Shown: in pieces, positions 27,800 to 38,616 of the stretch
Layout of the letters: every line of letters begins with the position of its first letter
Position numbering within the stretch: the first letter of the stretch is position 1
NCBI RefSeq assembly: GCF_028421645.1
Contig: NZ_CP116887.1
Location: 355,001 to 419,000, forward strand
Reading direction: 5' to 3'
From: Aneurinibacillus sp. Ricciae_BoGa-3
Lineage (GTDB): Bacteria > Bacillota > Bacilli > Aneurinibacillales > Aneurinibacillaceae
DNA: 64,000 nt
The notes under the pieces: generated by a model
The model's input: the letters and a program-made list of their open reading frames with translations, nothing else
What the model was told of the DNA's origin: nothing
Database searches by the model: none
Program-made: the position numbers and the translations under genes

Positions 27800-28142
27800 C
27801 TAATGGCATGGGACATGGTGGGCTGGTTCTTTTTGCGATGGTTAATCATGCCTGGACTTGTTTTGCAGGGACGTGGTGTCTATTCGTAATAAGTTCGCTT
27901 TCAAACCAATGATTTTTTTGAATCCCTTAAGGCTCGTATAGGGATACACTGCATATCGAGGCAGTTCATATAGAGGGCTGCCCGGATAAACTCTTCCTGG
28001 ATGGGTTGTAAACGCCAGATGGAATCCTTCTTGTTTTATAATGTCGATCGTATATGGATTGTATTGAACATTTATTCTAATTCTATCTTAACAAAATCAG
28101 TGTACGATACAGTAAACAGAAAAGAAGAAAAGGGGAAAAAAG
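27800..28142. other. intergenic stretch, no clear gene
   Basis: No supported coding region or RNA is seen. It holds the leader of the deacetylase gene, with AAAAGGGG just before its TTG start. Confidence 0.4.
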
Positions 28143-28988
28143 TTGAAACCAAAAGTAAGAGCAGTCCTAATATGGTCTGCAATTGGTTGTTTGGCACTTA
28201 TTGTTATCATCAATTTTATTTTTAACCATGCAGCCACATCTTCCGCCAGCCCTACAAATATAGATACATTAAAGGGAGACACAAATAAAGAACAACAGAA
28301 CAAGCTTCATAACAGAAAGACCCCAGTACCGATAACCGTTACTGAACAAGGGAATGTTGCATTACCACTAGGTAAATTAATTGATAACATTCCTACAAAG
28401 GATAACAAAACGGTATATTTGACCTTTGATGATGGTCCTGGAGTTTATACCAAAGAGATTGATTCCATTCTTCATCAAAATGGTGTCCATGGTTCGTTCT
28501 TTTGGATTGAAGACCAGATTACAAATGATCTGGGCCATTTTGGTCATCAAATGATCCAGCAGGGAAATGTCATTGGTTCTCATACGATGCATCATGATGC
28601 CCTTGGTAAGGAAAATGCTGAACAACAACAACAGGATTTGGCCACATCAGCCGACCTGATTGGAAAGAAAATCGGTGAAAAAATTGTTTACATGCGCCCG
28701 CCATATGGCTCAGTAAATAAGTATACAAAACAAGTTGCCAAAGGGATCGGCGAGTATATCGTGTTTTGGCAGGTTGATAGTCTGGATTGGAGTTTAGCAC
28801 ATAATCCAGAGAAAATTCTAAGTAATATCGAGCACGATGGTGTGAAACCCGGTTCAATTATTTTAATGCACGAACGGAAACAAACCGTTAAAATGCTTCC
28901 AAAAGTTATTCAGTATTTGCGAAGCAAAGGGTACAATATGGTGGCACTTCCTGCGTCTCCTATTCCTAAAGAAGAAATAAGAAGTTAA
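28143..28988 (+). CDS. Polysaccharide deacetylase (NodB family), membrane-anchored
   Basis: 281 residues. An uncleaved N-terminal membrane anchor (about 7-27) is followed by a linker and the NodB deacetylase domain. Motifs: TFDDGPG (94-100; Asp96 the expected base, Asp97 metal), HTMHH (147-151, metal histidines), RPPYG (185-189) and a late LMHE. These predict removal of N-acetyl groups from cell-wall or spore-cortex sugars outside the membrane. The start is a TTG with AAAAGGGG nearby. It stands alone on the plus strand. The exact substrate (peptidoglycan or chitin-like) is unknown. Confidence 0.9.
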   Translation: MKPKVRAVLIWSAIGCLALIVIINFIFNHAATSSASPTNIDTLKGDTNKEQQNKLHNRKTPVPITVTEQGNVALPLGKLIDNIPTKDNKTVYLTFDDGPGVYTKEIDSILHQNGVHGSFFWIEDQITNDLGHFGHQMIQQGNVIGSHTMHHDALGKENAEQQQQDLATSADLIGKKIGEKIVYMRPPYGSVNKYTKQVAKGIGEYIVFWQVDSLDWSLAHNPEKILSNIEHDGVKPGSIILMHERKQTVKMLPKVIQYLRSKGYNMVALPASPIPKEEIRS

Positions 28989-29069
28989 ATATGATCAACA
29001 CGTACCAGATGAAAAAGAATGAAATAAACATTAAAAAGAAAAGCCATACACCATACGGGAGTGGAGATA

Positions 29070-29669
29070 ATGGGGACATGGTTTACTAGGTTTTACGATA
29101 TATTTATGGAGCCTTTAGAGCGCAGGGGCCTACGGGATATTCGAAGAAAGCTAATACGAAACGCGTCAGGTACGGTACTCGAGATTGGCTCGGGAACGGG
29201 AAATAACTTTCCTTATTATGAACAAGTTGAAAAGGTTGTTGCGATTGAACCGGAATTATTCATGAGGGAACGATCTTTAAAGAGGGTAAGCACTGTCCAA
29301 ATACCAATTGAAGTTATTAGTGCTGGGGCAGAGGCCCTTCCCTTTCCAGATAATACGTTTGATACGGTTGTGGGCACATTGGTTCTTTGTACAATCGCAA
29401 ATCCATCAAAAGCTCTTTCGGAAATTCGGCGGGTTTGCAAACCAGACGGAACTGTTCTATTTTTTGAACATGTAAGATTGAATAATAATCCATTTTTGGG
29501 CCGGTTGCAGGACTGTCTGACGCCAATATGGAGGCGATTATGTCACGGGTGCCATTTAAACCGTGATAGCCTACAACAAGTAACAATGGCCGGATTCAAA
29601 GTGCTCCGTGTTGAACGATACTTTAAAGATATTTTTATTGCTGTTGAAGCAGTTAATAAAAAAATCTAG
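29070..29669 (+). CDS. Class I SAM-dependent methyltransferase
   Basis: 199 residues of the Methyltransf_11/UbiE-like fold. The SAM motif VLEIGSGTGNNFPYY lies near residues 36-50, IEPE follows, then PDNTFDTVVGTLVLC and LSEIRRVCKPDGTVLFFEHV. Its close relatives are often annotated as phospholipid or quinone methyltransferases, and the substrate cannot be assigned. I chose the ATG at 29070 with GGGAG eight bases upstream; a GTG at 29061 is in frame but has no good site. It is followed by the multicopper oxidase gene on the same strand. Confidence 0.85.
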   Translation: MGTWFTRFYDIFMEPLERRGLRDIRRKLIRNASGTVLEIGSGTGNNFPYYEQVEKVVAIEPELFMRERSLKRVSTVQIPIEVISAGAEALPFPDNTFDTVVGTLVLCTIANPSKALSEIRRVCKPDGTVLFFEHVRLNNNPFLGRLQDCLTPIWRRLCHGCHLNRDSLQQVTMAGFKVLRVERYFKDIFIAVEAVNKKI

Positions 29670-29788
29670 GAATACTGCCATCTTTAACAAAATTGTGTCT
29701 TTAGCTGAACTTCAATGTTTCTTCACAACCTTTTGGTATAACAGAAATAGAAACCAGAAAAGAACAGGAGAAGAAGGGATGAGGAAAA

Positions 29789-31389
29789 GTGAAGAAACAT
29801 AGCTTACTAATCGCTTCCGTTTTTGCAGGAAGTTTACTTTTAGCGGCATGTGGTTCAAAAGCTGAAGTCCTATCTGCAAAGGCGTCGCATGATAAGCCAG
29901 CGGTAACAGAAACATCTAAATCGTTGGCCAGCATCAAAGATAAAGGAAATCAAGTTACCGTTGACTTGGTAGCCAAAGCAACCGAGCAGGAGTTGGCAAA
30001 AGGTGTGACGATGCCTGTATGGACGTATGGCGGAACTGTTCCGAGTAGGAAATTCGGGTGAAACAGGGACAGGAAGTTGTGGTGAACCTAAAAAATGAAT
30101 TGCAGAAGAATGTAACGATTCATTGGCATGGTTATCCCGTACCGTCCGAAATGGACGGTGTTCCAGGAGTATCACAGAATTCAATTAAACCGGGCCAAAC
30201 TTTTACGTATAAATTTAAAGCAACTGTTCCGGGAACGTACTGGTACCATTCCCATGTCGATAGTGTTCACCAGATAGACAAGGGGCTCTATGGGGCGTTT
30301 ATCGTTGAAAAGAAAGATGAACCGCAAGTAAACAAAGATTATACCGTCATACTCGATGAATGGGAAACAGGCACTTCAAAGAATACCCACTCTATGAATG
30401 GCATGGATCATTCTCAAATGCAGAACATGTCTCATGGTGATATGGGCAACATGTCAAGCGATGGCATGAACAACATGTCCGGAGACAGTATGCAAAATAT
30501 GTCCCAGCAACAAATGGAAAGTAAGATGAATATGGATCATATGGCTTCCTATAATTTGTTTACCGTCAACGGTAAATCGGGTTCTTTAATTGAACCCGTT
30601 CAGGTGAAAACTGGGGATAAAGTAAAACTGCGTTTTATTAATGCTGGGTATCAACTACGCTTAATGGATTTCGGAAATGTCTCCTATAAGGTAGTTGCGA
30701 CGGACGGGCAGGATATTCAACAACCGGCAGACATAAAAAATAAATTATTACCAGTCGCCCCCGGTGAACGATACGATGTTGAGTTTATCGTGCCTTCAAC
30801 TAGTTTCGCGATAATGGATCGCACCCAGCGGCCAGCCGCAAAAGATATAAAAATTCTGGTTAAGAATCAGGATAATAACCAAGTCGCCCAAAGTGGCCAG
30901 ATGAATTCTCAGTTGTTTGATGTTACAAATTACGGAAAAGGCCAAATAGAAATCCCTAAAAAATTTAACAAACAGTTTAAAATGGTGTTCCAAGATGTAA
31001 TGGATCCCAGTTCTGATATGGGGATGAAGTACACGATAAACGGCAAGTCTTTCCCTAACACCGAGCCGTTAAATGTAAACAAAAATGAATGGGTAAAAGT
31101 AACCTTTGAAAACAAAGGACAGGCAAATCATCCCATGCACTTACACGGTCATTCGTTTATCGTTCTTTCCAAAAACGGTGTGCCGTTAAAAGGATCGCCT
31201 ATTATTAAAGATACGCTGAATGTAAAGCCAAACGAGACCTTTGAAATTGCCTTCCATGCGACTAATCCGGGTGACTGGATGTTCCACTGCCATGACCTGC
31301 ATCATGCAAGTACAGGGATGGCCACGGTGGTCCACTATGTAGGGTATAAAACACCGGCTGGAGTTGATAAAGCAGGGGTGAAGGAATAA
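29789..31389 (+). pseudogene. Multicopper oxidase lipoprotein, frameshifted near residue 85
   Basis: The first frame (GTG start at 29789) gives a lipoprotein signal (LLLAACGSK, lipobox Cys about 21) and the start of a cupredoxin domain ending at VWTYGGTVP. Homology resumes one base out of frame at EIRVKQGQEVVV (about 30050) and runs to 31389. Copper ligands are all present: HWHG, WYHSH, HPMHLHGHSF and HCHDLHHASTGM. A Met/His-rich insertion (about 30393-30542, many NMS and MDH units) resembles the copper-sensing loops of CueO. A one-base loss at about 30040-30050 breaks the gene; a GTG at 30058 could only give a protein without a signal. Its role would be Cu(I) or organic oxidation outside the membrane. 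Confidence 0.88.
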
Positions 31390-31591
31390 AAATTAACTGT
31401 TTTGTTATGGCTGGTTAAAAATTTTTTGGGGCAACTTGTTGCATAAACCAAACGGGTTTACTGATAGTAGGTATAAAAGCAAGCATTGCACTAGGAAATT
31501 GCACGGTACGGGGTACTCTTAGGTTGTCGGTTCATAGTCACCCAGCCTCATAGTGATAAAATGATGGCGACAGAATAAAGCACAGTTCTTA

Positions 31592-31624
31592 AAAATAAGC
31601 GGGTTTTAGACCCGCTTATTTTTA
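31592..31624 (+). terminator. terminator
   Basis: AAAAATAAGCGGGT pairs with ACCCGCTTATTTTT. It lies about 200 bases after the oxidase gene. Confidence 0.85.
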
Positions 31625-31689
31625 CATGTTTTCGAGAACCCCAAATTTAAATAGTAAAGGGCATCATGATGCATTTGGAATCTATACTT

Positions 31690-31721
31690 CAAAAAGGGGC
31701 TGTTTCGGCAGTCCTTTTTTT
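31690..31721 (+). terminator. terminator-like hairpin
   Basis: AAAAAGG..CTG pairs with CAGTCCTTTTTTT. It has no gene directly upstream. Confidence 0.6.
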
Positions 31722-31869
31722 ATTCCGCTATTGGGCAGAATAGTTGAATAAACACAAATTATGTTCAAAAACATTTGGACCCGATCGGCACCAACGGTTG
31801 TTTCTAAGAGAATGACCTTTCCTGTGGTAGGGAGCTTTTGGGAGATACATCTGTCACATTTACTTGGTA

Positions 31870-31902
31870 AGCAAAAGCCCGTTCAAATTGAACGGGCTTT
31901 TT
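31870..31902 (+). terminator. terminator-like hairpin
   Basis: AAGCCCGTTC pairs with GAACGGGCTT and ends TTTTTT. The 60-residue reading frame across it is not a gene. Confidence 0.7.
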
Positions 31903-31953
31903 TAGGAGGGAGGTCTATGGGTTTTCAGAGATTGCATCTGTGAGATTTACCCA

Positions 31954-32043
31954 TTATCGGTCACAACCTCTTTCGCAACCTTCAGAAATGATCACAAGCA
32001 GAACAAAGATAACAAGAACGAATCGAATGCCTGTAAAGAACAT
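31954..32043 (-). CDS. Small hydrophobic peptide, 29 residues
   Basis: The ATG at 32043 is preceded on the minus strand by GGAGGTGATAGT, a near-perfect ribosome binding site five bases away. The product begins MFFTGIRFVLVIFVLLVIIS and ends EGCERGCDR: one membrane helix followed by a short polar tail with two Cys. The layout resembles YjcZ-type sporulation peptides of Bacilli (short, one hydrophobic helix ending LLVII), but the sequence is not a clear match. It sits between hairpins and has no obvious operon partner. Confidence 0.55.
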   Translation of the reverse strand: MFFTGIRFVLVIFVLLVIISEGCERGCDR

Positions 32044-32380
32044 ACTATCACCTCCGATGTTGAATGGAGTAAACTACACTTCATGCGATGGAGAGAAGGT
32101 TAGACCAGTAATGGATTATCAAAAGAAATTCGTTTTTGCTATTTCAAATGTAGTTTCCATGTATCATATGATTCGTTTTATCTTTGTTGTGGACAAGTGC
32201 TCAGTAGACTCATTTTTGGATTTATATCCGATAACATAACAAAAGCTGGATAACTAAGGGGGAAGTGCACGAGATAACATATATTTGTTGTTGTTAATAC
32301 CGGAAGCCATATCCTCTTCCTCTTTAAATAAGGGACGGATGATATTACTTGCATGGAGCAGAAGCCTTAGGGTTTATCAT
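32044..32380. other. intergenic stretch upstream of the small peptide
   Basis: It holds the leader of the minus-strand peptide. Beyond that no supported gene, repeat or RNA is seen. Confidence 0.35.
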
Positions 32381-32680
32381 CTAAATTTCTAATGGTTCTG
32401 CTATTAATCGATGTTCATTATAGTTGGGATGTAACCCATCGATAAATAACAGCTTATTTTCGTGATGTAAAAAAGGAGGCATACACAGGAACAATCTTTC
32501 TATGGGAGTCGGCTGCTTTATGGAGAATTTCATTTAACTCTTTCACCAACTGCTGAGCTAGAGGAAATTCAGGAAGAGCGTTATGGAGATCGATATAGCG
32601 GTTCTTATTGTTCAATTAACGAGGATCTTTAGCGTGATACGATTATTTCAGCTCCAATTTTTACTTATACTTCCAAATTT
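32381..32680 (-). pseudogene. SGNH/GDSL hydrolase relic, C-terminal part
   Basis: Minus-strand pieces in shifting frames read IGAEIIVSR, NRYIDLHNALPEFPLAQQL, VKELNEILHKAADSHRKIV, then after a T-run frameshift HENKLLFIDGLHPNYNEHR and stop at 32381. DGLHPN is the block V motif (Asp and catalytic His) of SGNH esterases. Several stops and shifts mean it is dead. The identification rests on this motif only. Confidence 0.5.
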
Positions 32681-32861
32681 GAACAGAACTTTCCTAAGAA
32701 ATAGTGGATCTTAGATAGGTAATAATAAAACTGTAGGAGTATATGGAAGGGATTACATTGATGGAAGAGTCAAAATGGGGTTAATAGACTAGGACAAGAA
32801 TGGCTTTTTTTCATATCCTATATTGAAGCTACAAATTATCGATAGTTAGGGGGAATCATAG

Positions 32862-33146
32862 TTGGCAAACCTTCAGCAAGAGATGGTTAAAAACGTAGGT
32901 AAATGGAAAATGGTTCATACAAAATTTGGTTCTTATTATGGAAAAATTGAAAGCGTAAATAACCGGGGAGTGACGATGCTAATCCCATCTTTTTATGATG
33001 TCAGTCCATCCATGAAGCTTATTGAAAAGAATATTGATGTTAAAGCGGAGGATTTTCAAGGCGAACGGTTCTTTAGACGTCCATTTAGACGCTTCCACCG
33101 ATTCTTTTTCCCTTTTCTGTTTCTCTTACCGTTTTTATTCATTTGA
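32862..33146 (+). CDS. Hypothetical basic protein with hydrophobic C-terminal tail
   Basis: 94 residues from a TTG with AGGGGGA upstream. The first 60 residues look like a small Sm-like beta barrel (VHTKFGSYYGKIESVNNRGV, MLIPSFYDVSPS), followed by RFFRRPFRRFHRFFFPF and a hydrophobic end FLFLLPFLFI. Short proteins of this layout in Bacilli are often found in spore layers, but the function here is unknown. It ends before a terminator at 33213. Confidence 0.7.
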   Translation: MANLQQEMVKNVGKWKMVHTKFGSYYGKIESVNNRGVTMLIPSFYDVSPSMKLIEKNIDVKAEDFQGERFFRRPFRRFHRFFFPFLFLLPFLFI

Positions 33147-33210
33147 TAATTGCTATTTATGTCCATGGATTACTTAATATAATTAACCAAGTTATCTGGG
33201 ATAAAGAAGA

Positions 33211-33242
33211 AAGCCCACCCGAACCCTGGTGGGCTCTTTGCT
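33211..33242 (+). terminator. terminator after the 32862 gene
   Basis: AAAGCCCACC pairs with GGTGGGCTCTTT. Confidence 0.8.
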
Positions 33243-33347
33243 TTACCATTTGAATGTTATCTGATCTTAATAAAATCAAATATGTTTACTGTTATAACAG
33301 AACTGAAGGGCTCTTCTCCTTAGGCAACCAAGGTTTCCTTTATGAAA

Positions 33348-33707
33348 CTAGAAACTACGGGCACCACCGCCACAACGTGCACCTCCGCCACCAAAGCATT
33401 GACTGCCGCCAAAGCATTGACCGCCGCCAAAGCATTGACCGCCACCAAAGCATTGACCGCCACCAAAGCATTGACCGCCACCAAAGCATTGACCGCCACC
33501 AAAGCATTGACCGCCGCCAAAGCATTGACCGCCGCCAAAGCATTGACCGCCACCGCCGCAGCGACCGCCACCACCACCACAACGACCGCCACCGCCGCAT
33601 TGTCGAGTAGAATCATAGAATTGGTCTTGAGAGCTAACAGGAATCATCGGACCCACCTGGAAATTAGAAACTTTCAACCCTTGAAGTTCTTTTTGAAAAT
33701 CATCCAT
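33348..33707 (-). CDS. Heterocycloanthracin/sonorensin-type bacteriocin precursor with QCFGGx repeats
   Basis: 119-residue precursor peptide. The N-terminal leader MDDFQKELQGLKVSNFQVG matches the leader of the heterocycloanthracin/sonorensin family, whose Cys residues are turned to thiazoles by a TOMM cyclodehydratase. The linker (PMIPVSSQDQFYDSTRQ) leads to a Cys/Gly-rich core: RCGGGG-type units, then nine QCFGGG/QCFGGS repeats and an RCGGGARSF end. The start ATG has GGAGG eight bases upstream on the minus strand. No cyclodehydratase or exporter is in the window; in relatives they can be encoded elsewhere. The plus-strand frames over this DNA are shadows of the repeat. Confidence 0.85.
   Translation of the reverse strand: MDDFQKELQGLKVSNFQVGPMIPVSSQDQFYDSTRQCGGGGRCGGGGGRCGGGGQCFGGGQCFGGGQCFGGGQCFGGGQCFGGGQCFGGGQCFGGGQCFGGSQCFGGGGARCGGGARSF
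33391..33552 (-). repeat. 18-bp tandem repeat encoding QCFGGx, nine copies
   Basis: Nine units of about 18 bases built around CATTGAC, differing mainly at one third-codon position (GCCACC or GCCGCC) plus one Ser variant (ACTGCC). The high identity suggests recent expansion or contraction within the bacteriocin core. Confidence 0.9.
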
Positions 33708-33740
33708 TTTTACAACCTCCGTTTATTAAAGGAATAAGCT

Positions 33741-34315
33741 GTGACAGCAGCGTAACCAGCAGATGGTATGAAGGACACAACGAAGAAAATAAGAAAAACA
33801 ACTGAGTAAAGTCACTTTCCTTTAAATGAATTTATTCGTTACAAAGTTAACCATATGCAAAAGATAAAAAAGCCGTATAGACGTTTGTCTATTGGACGTA
33901 CTAAATATTTTTGAACGTTATATCGGATATCGTCCATAATTTCTATTGGGATATTAAAATGATTGATATTAGGCAATTAAAATGGATTTAGTTGTTGTGC
34001 TAACGGGGATCAAGAGCATTCTAAGAAGTATCCGTTTTTAGCTATTGAACTATAGATCCCCAATAGTTCAATAACATCTTAAAGGGGCATAAAAAAGCCC
34101 CTGTAACAGGGTAACTCTCAACCTATACTATCCATCATTTAGTAAATTGTGACATTGTGGTTTAGGAATTTTGTCCAGTTCGTTTTGCGGCATTGTTATT
34201 AAGTTCAAAATAAAGAATAGTAATCCTCCGAAAACAACATGTCGTATACCCATTCCTGATATAAATAATCCACTTACGGAATCACCAATTGGTGATTCTA
34301 AAGTTACCGAATGCT
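33741..34315. other. intergenic stretch with a partial copy of the dispersed repeat
   Basis: TAACGGGGATCAA at 34001-34013 is the reverse complement of the end of the repeats at 37525 and 42936, and GATCCCCAATAGTTCAATAA follows near 34052-34075. A GGGGC/GCCCC hairpin lies at about 34083-34104. A 42-codon minus-strand frame (34130-34255, MGIRHVVFGGLLFFILNLIT) has a poorly placed ribosome site, and I do not call it. Confidence 0.4.
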
Positions 34316-34317
34316 AA

Positions 34318-34347
34318 AAAAGACAAGCCTGCTTGGCTTGCCTCTTG
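34318..34347 (-). terminator. terminator of the aldo-keto reductase pair
   Basis: On the minus strand GGCAAGCC pairs with GGCTTGTC and is followed by TTTTTT. Confidence 0.75.
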
Positions 34348-34378
34348 GACTTCAGCGCACTTCATTCTGTTATGTTAA

Positions 34379-36324
<1,946 letters not shown>

Positions 36325-36496
36325 TCAACAATAAAGTGTGAACAAAAACTTGAGCATCTTTATTATCCAATAGATTCAACAGATACTGGTATCACAATCG
36401 TATCAAATGATTGCCTGATCCTATCACGAAGATTTACTTAACGGGTAAATATGATTATAATTGGACCACCAACAGTGAAGGAGCAAGGAGGTTCCC

Positions 36497-37414
36497 ATGT
36501 CTGAACAAATAAATACACAGCAGGTTGAACTCACCAAACTGATTGAGCGTAATACAGGTCGGGACGGTGCTCACGCGACTGCTATTCCCTGTTTATTTTT
36601 GTCTCGTTACTCTAGTGTTACCGGACCAAATTACGGAGTTTATAAACCTTCCTTATGCATTGTAGTACAGGGTGACAAGGAGATATTGCTCGCAGAGGAG
36701 TGTTATAAGTACGGTCCAGCCGATTACCTTGTTGCATCCGTTAACTTACCAATTACTGGACTAGTAACACAAGCCTCTTCCCAGGTTCCGTATTTGGCTC
36801 TGAAACTTGAATTAACGTCGACTCAAATCCTAGACGTTTTACGTGATTCTAAAATCGGAGTTGACAAGAAGGAAAATCCTAAGCGAGGTATGTATGTCAG
36901 CCGGATAGAACCGCCTCTGCTAGACGCGGTAACCAGATTAATGCGTTTACTAGACAACCCTAAAGATATTCCGGTAATTGCACCTCTAGTCACAAAAGAA
37001 ATCATCTATAGGGTGCTACAAGGAGAACATGGGGGTGTGCTGAAACAAATAGCAATAGATGGAAGTGCCACCAATCAAATCAGTGACGTAATTGACCATA
37101 TAATGGACAACTATAATCGTTCTTTTCGGATTGAGGAACTTGCAGAGATAGCTAATATGAGTGTTGCTACGCTTCATCGGCACTTTAAAGAGGTAACCGC
37201 AATGAGTCCAATTCAGTTCCAAAAACATCTCAGGTTGCAGGAAGCTAGGCGCCTGTTATTATCCGATCCAATTGATGCAGCTGATGCTGCATTTCAGGTA
37301 GGCTATGAAAGTGCCACGCAATTTAGCCGTGAATATTCTCGCATGTTTGGTTTTCCACCCAAGGAAGATATAAAGCGCCTTAGGGGCAAATATGAACAAA
37401 CTTTAAACGTATGA
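36497..37414 (+). CDS. AraC-family transcriptional regulator with AraC_N domain
   Basis: 305 residues. The N-terminal AraC_N cupin-like domain (about 20-180: LFLSRYSSVTGPNYGVYKPS, VVQGDKEILLAEE, YLVASVNLPITG) precedes two helix-turn-helix motifs (RIEELAEIANMSVATLHRHF and DAADAAFQVGYESATQFSRE). The start ATG has AAGGAGG upstream. It is divergent from the two reductases, which it probably controls. Confidence 0.92.
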   Translation: MSEQINTQQVELTKLIERNTGRDGAHATAIPCLFLSRYSSVTGPNYGVYKPSLCIVVQGDKEILLAEECYKYGPADYLVASVNLPITGLVTQASSQVPYLALKLELTSTQILDVLRDSKIGVDKKENPKRGMYVSRIEPPLLDAVTRLMRLLDNPKDIPVIAPLVTKEIIYRVLQGEHGGVLKQIAIDGSATNQISDVIDHIMDNYNRSFRIEELAEIANMSVATLHRHFKEVTAMSPIQFQKHLRLQEARRLLLSDPIDAADAAFQVGYESATQFSREYSRMFGFPPKEDIKRLRGKYEQTLNV

Positions 37415-37524
37415 ATCCCTTGCCCACGACGGCGTGAATCCCAGATAGAATATAAAAAAGGAGCAGATGTCTAAGACAATCTGTTCCTTTTTTCGTAGTG
37501 GGTTATCATCGTTATTCAGCTATC

Positions 37525-37591
37525 CTGCCCGATAGTTGAACAACGAAAAAAGGAGCCAGTACACTGACTCCTCCGCTATTGATCCTCGTTA
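37525..37591. repeat. dispersed intergenic repeat with hairpin, copy 1
   Basis: 66 bases that recur at 42936-43001 with three mismatches. It begins CTGCCCGATAGTTGAACAAC, carries a central GGAG-CAGT/ACTG-CTCC hairpin after a run of A, and ends GATCCTCGTT. It may serve as a terminator between units. Confidence 0.75.
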
Positions 37592-37739
37592 CCACAATAA
37601 GCAATTACCTTGGGATATCTAAAACTGAATATTAATTGAATCAATTTCATAATTATTTTTTGTTCAGATGCTAAGGCTCCCAGAATTTCAGTATTTTGAT
37701 TTTAAAACGACCGTAGGTCGTCGTAATAGCTTAGGCTGC

Positions 37740-38420
37740 TTTGCAATTTAATTTGGTGTTAATACGGTTAACGGCAATTTTACAGGCATTGAACAGTAAG
37801 CATATTAAATCAGTGTGAACTCTTGCAAGACCTCCAGAACGGTATCGGATGTTATTTAACTGGAAATATTCTTTTAAATAGGCATTTACTCGTTCAACAG
37901 AAGTACGCTCTTTATAAAGTTCTTTCCATGCCTTACTTCCTCTTGCAGGAGCAGGGTAACGCCGTAAATCCTTTGTCTTTTTGATTTTAATGATTTTTTG
38001 ACATAACGTGTCATGAGCTAGTGGACATTCTCTGCATTCCTTCGGTCTTGTATATTTGAGTGTCTCGTATTTCTTATCATAGCTGTCATAACGATAGGAA
38101 TGCTCCCGTACACATGTCGGTGAAAAATGCTTGTCAATACCGATAGGTGGCGCTTAATTTCGCTTATTATAAGCAATAATACCATCCGCCTTCATGCGAT
38201 GGATCTGTTCGTAGATCGGATTGTAGTCATATCCAGCGTCTGCCATCACTTTCGTGATGTTAAGAACGGGAAAACGCTCAGCCACTCCTTTTACAGGGGG
38301 ATAGCAGCTTTCGCATCATTCATATTTCCTGAAGAGAGCAAGTGAACCAAGATATATTGACTTTTTGTTTCCGCAGCTAAATGAAGCTTGTATCCAAACC
38401 AGAAAACATTGGCTCTTCGC
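37740..38420 (-). pseudogene. IS1182-type transposase relic, C-terminal half
   Basis: Minus-strand fragments in broken frames read WFGYKLHLAAETKSQYILV, SSGNMNDAKAAIPL, RHLSVLTSIFHRH-like and ECPLAHDTLCQK-like regions, and end near RTSVERVNAYLKEYF-like sequence. These follow the order of the IS1182-type DDE transposase C-terminal half. Many frameshifts make it inactive. The matching N-terminal half lies at 39930-40243 in the opposite orientation. Confidence 0.75.
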
Positions 38421-38456
38421 TAATTACCATGATTTAGAGATAATTTAAAAGATTAA

Positions 38457-38571
38457 TAGGACAGGGAACTGTTATTGGTTGAACTCACGAAATCCGCTTG
38501 AATCCACCCGGTATATGTTTTTCTTATCCTGTTCATACTTGGAGTAGGACAGGGACTGTTATTGGTTGGAC
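38457..38571. repeat. direct repeat pair beside the ISL3 transposase
   Basis: TAGGACAGGGAACTGTTATT with GGTTGAAC at 38457-38484 recurs as TAGGACAGGGACTGTTATTG with GTTGGAC at 38545-38571. The copies are 88 bases apart. They may mark an element end or rearrangement junction downstream of the ISL3 gene. Confidence 0.6.
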
Positions 38572-38616
38572 GAGCGAATGATGCTTGTTTTCATACCGGT
38601 AATTGTCCTTTTTTCT

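Noticed and set aside
31761..31943. 60-residue plus-strand reading frame
   Set aside because: It spans an intrinsic terminator hairpin and has no ribosome site.
33391..33552. Possible CRISPR array
   Set aside because: The units are contiguous 18-bp tandem repeats with no spacers and no cas genes; they encode the bacteriocin core.
33254..33737. Plus-strand repeat proteins (HQSIDR and TKALTA arrays) and other frames of the 18-bp repeat
   Set aside because: The minus-strand frame has a recognised bacteriocin leader and a GGAGG site; the others are shadows of the tandem repeat.
34130..34255. 42-codon minus-strand frame with a hydrophobic helix
   Set aside because: AGGA lies directly against the ATG and the frame continues upstream without a start; too weak to call.
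38406..38440. GGCTCTTCGC stretch as the left inverted repeat of the ISL3 element
   Set aside because: It is typical of ISL3 ends, but no matching inverted copy was found beyond 39843.
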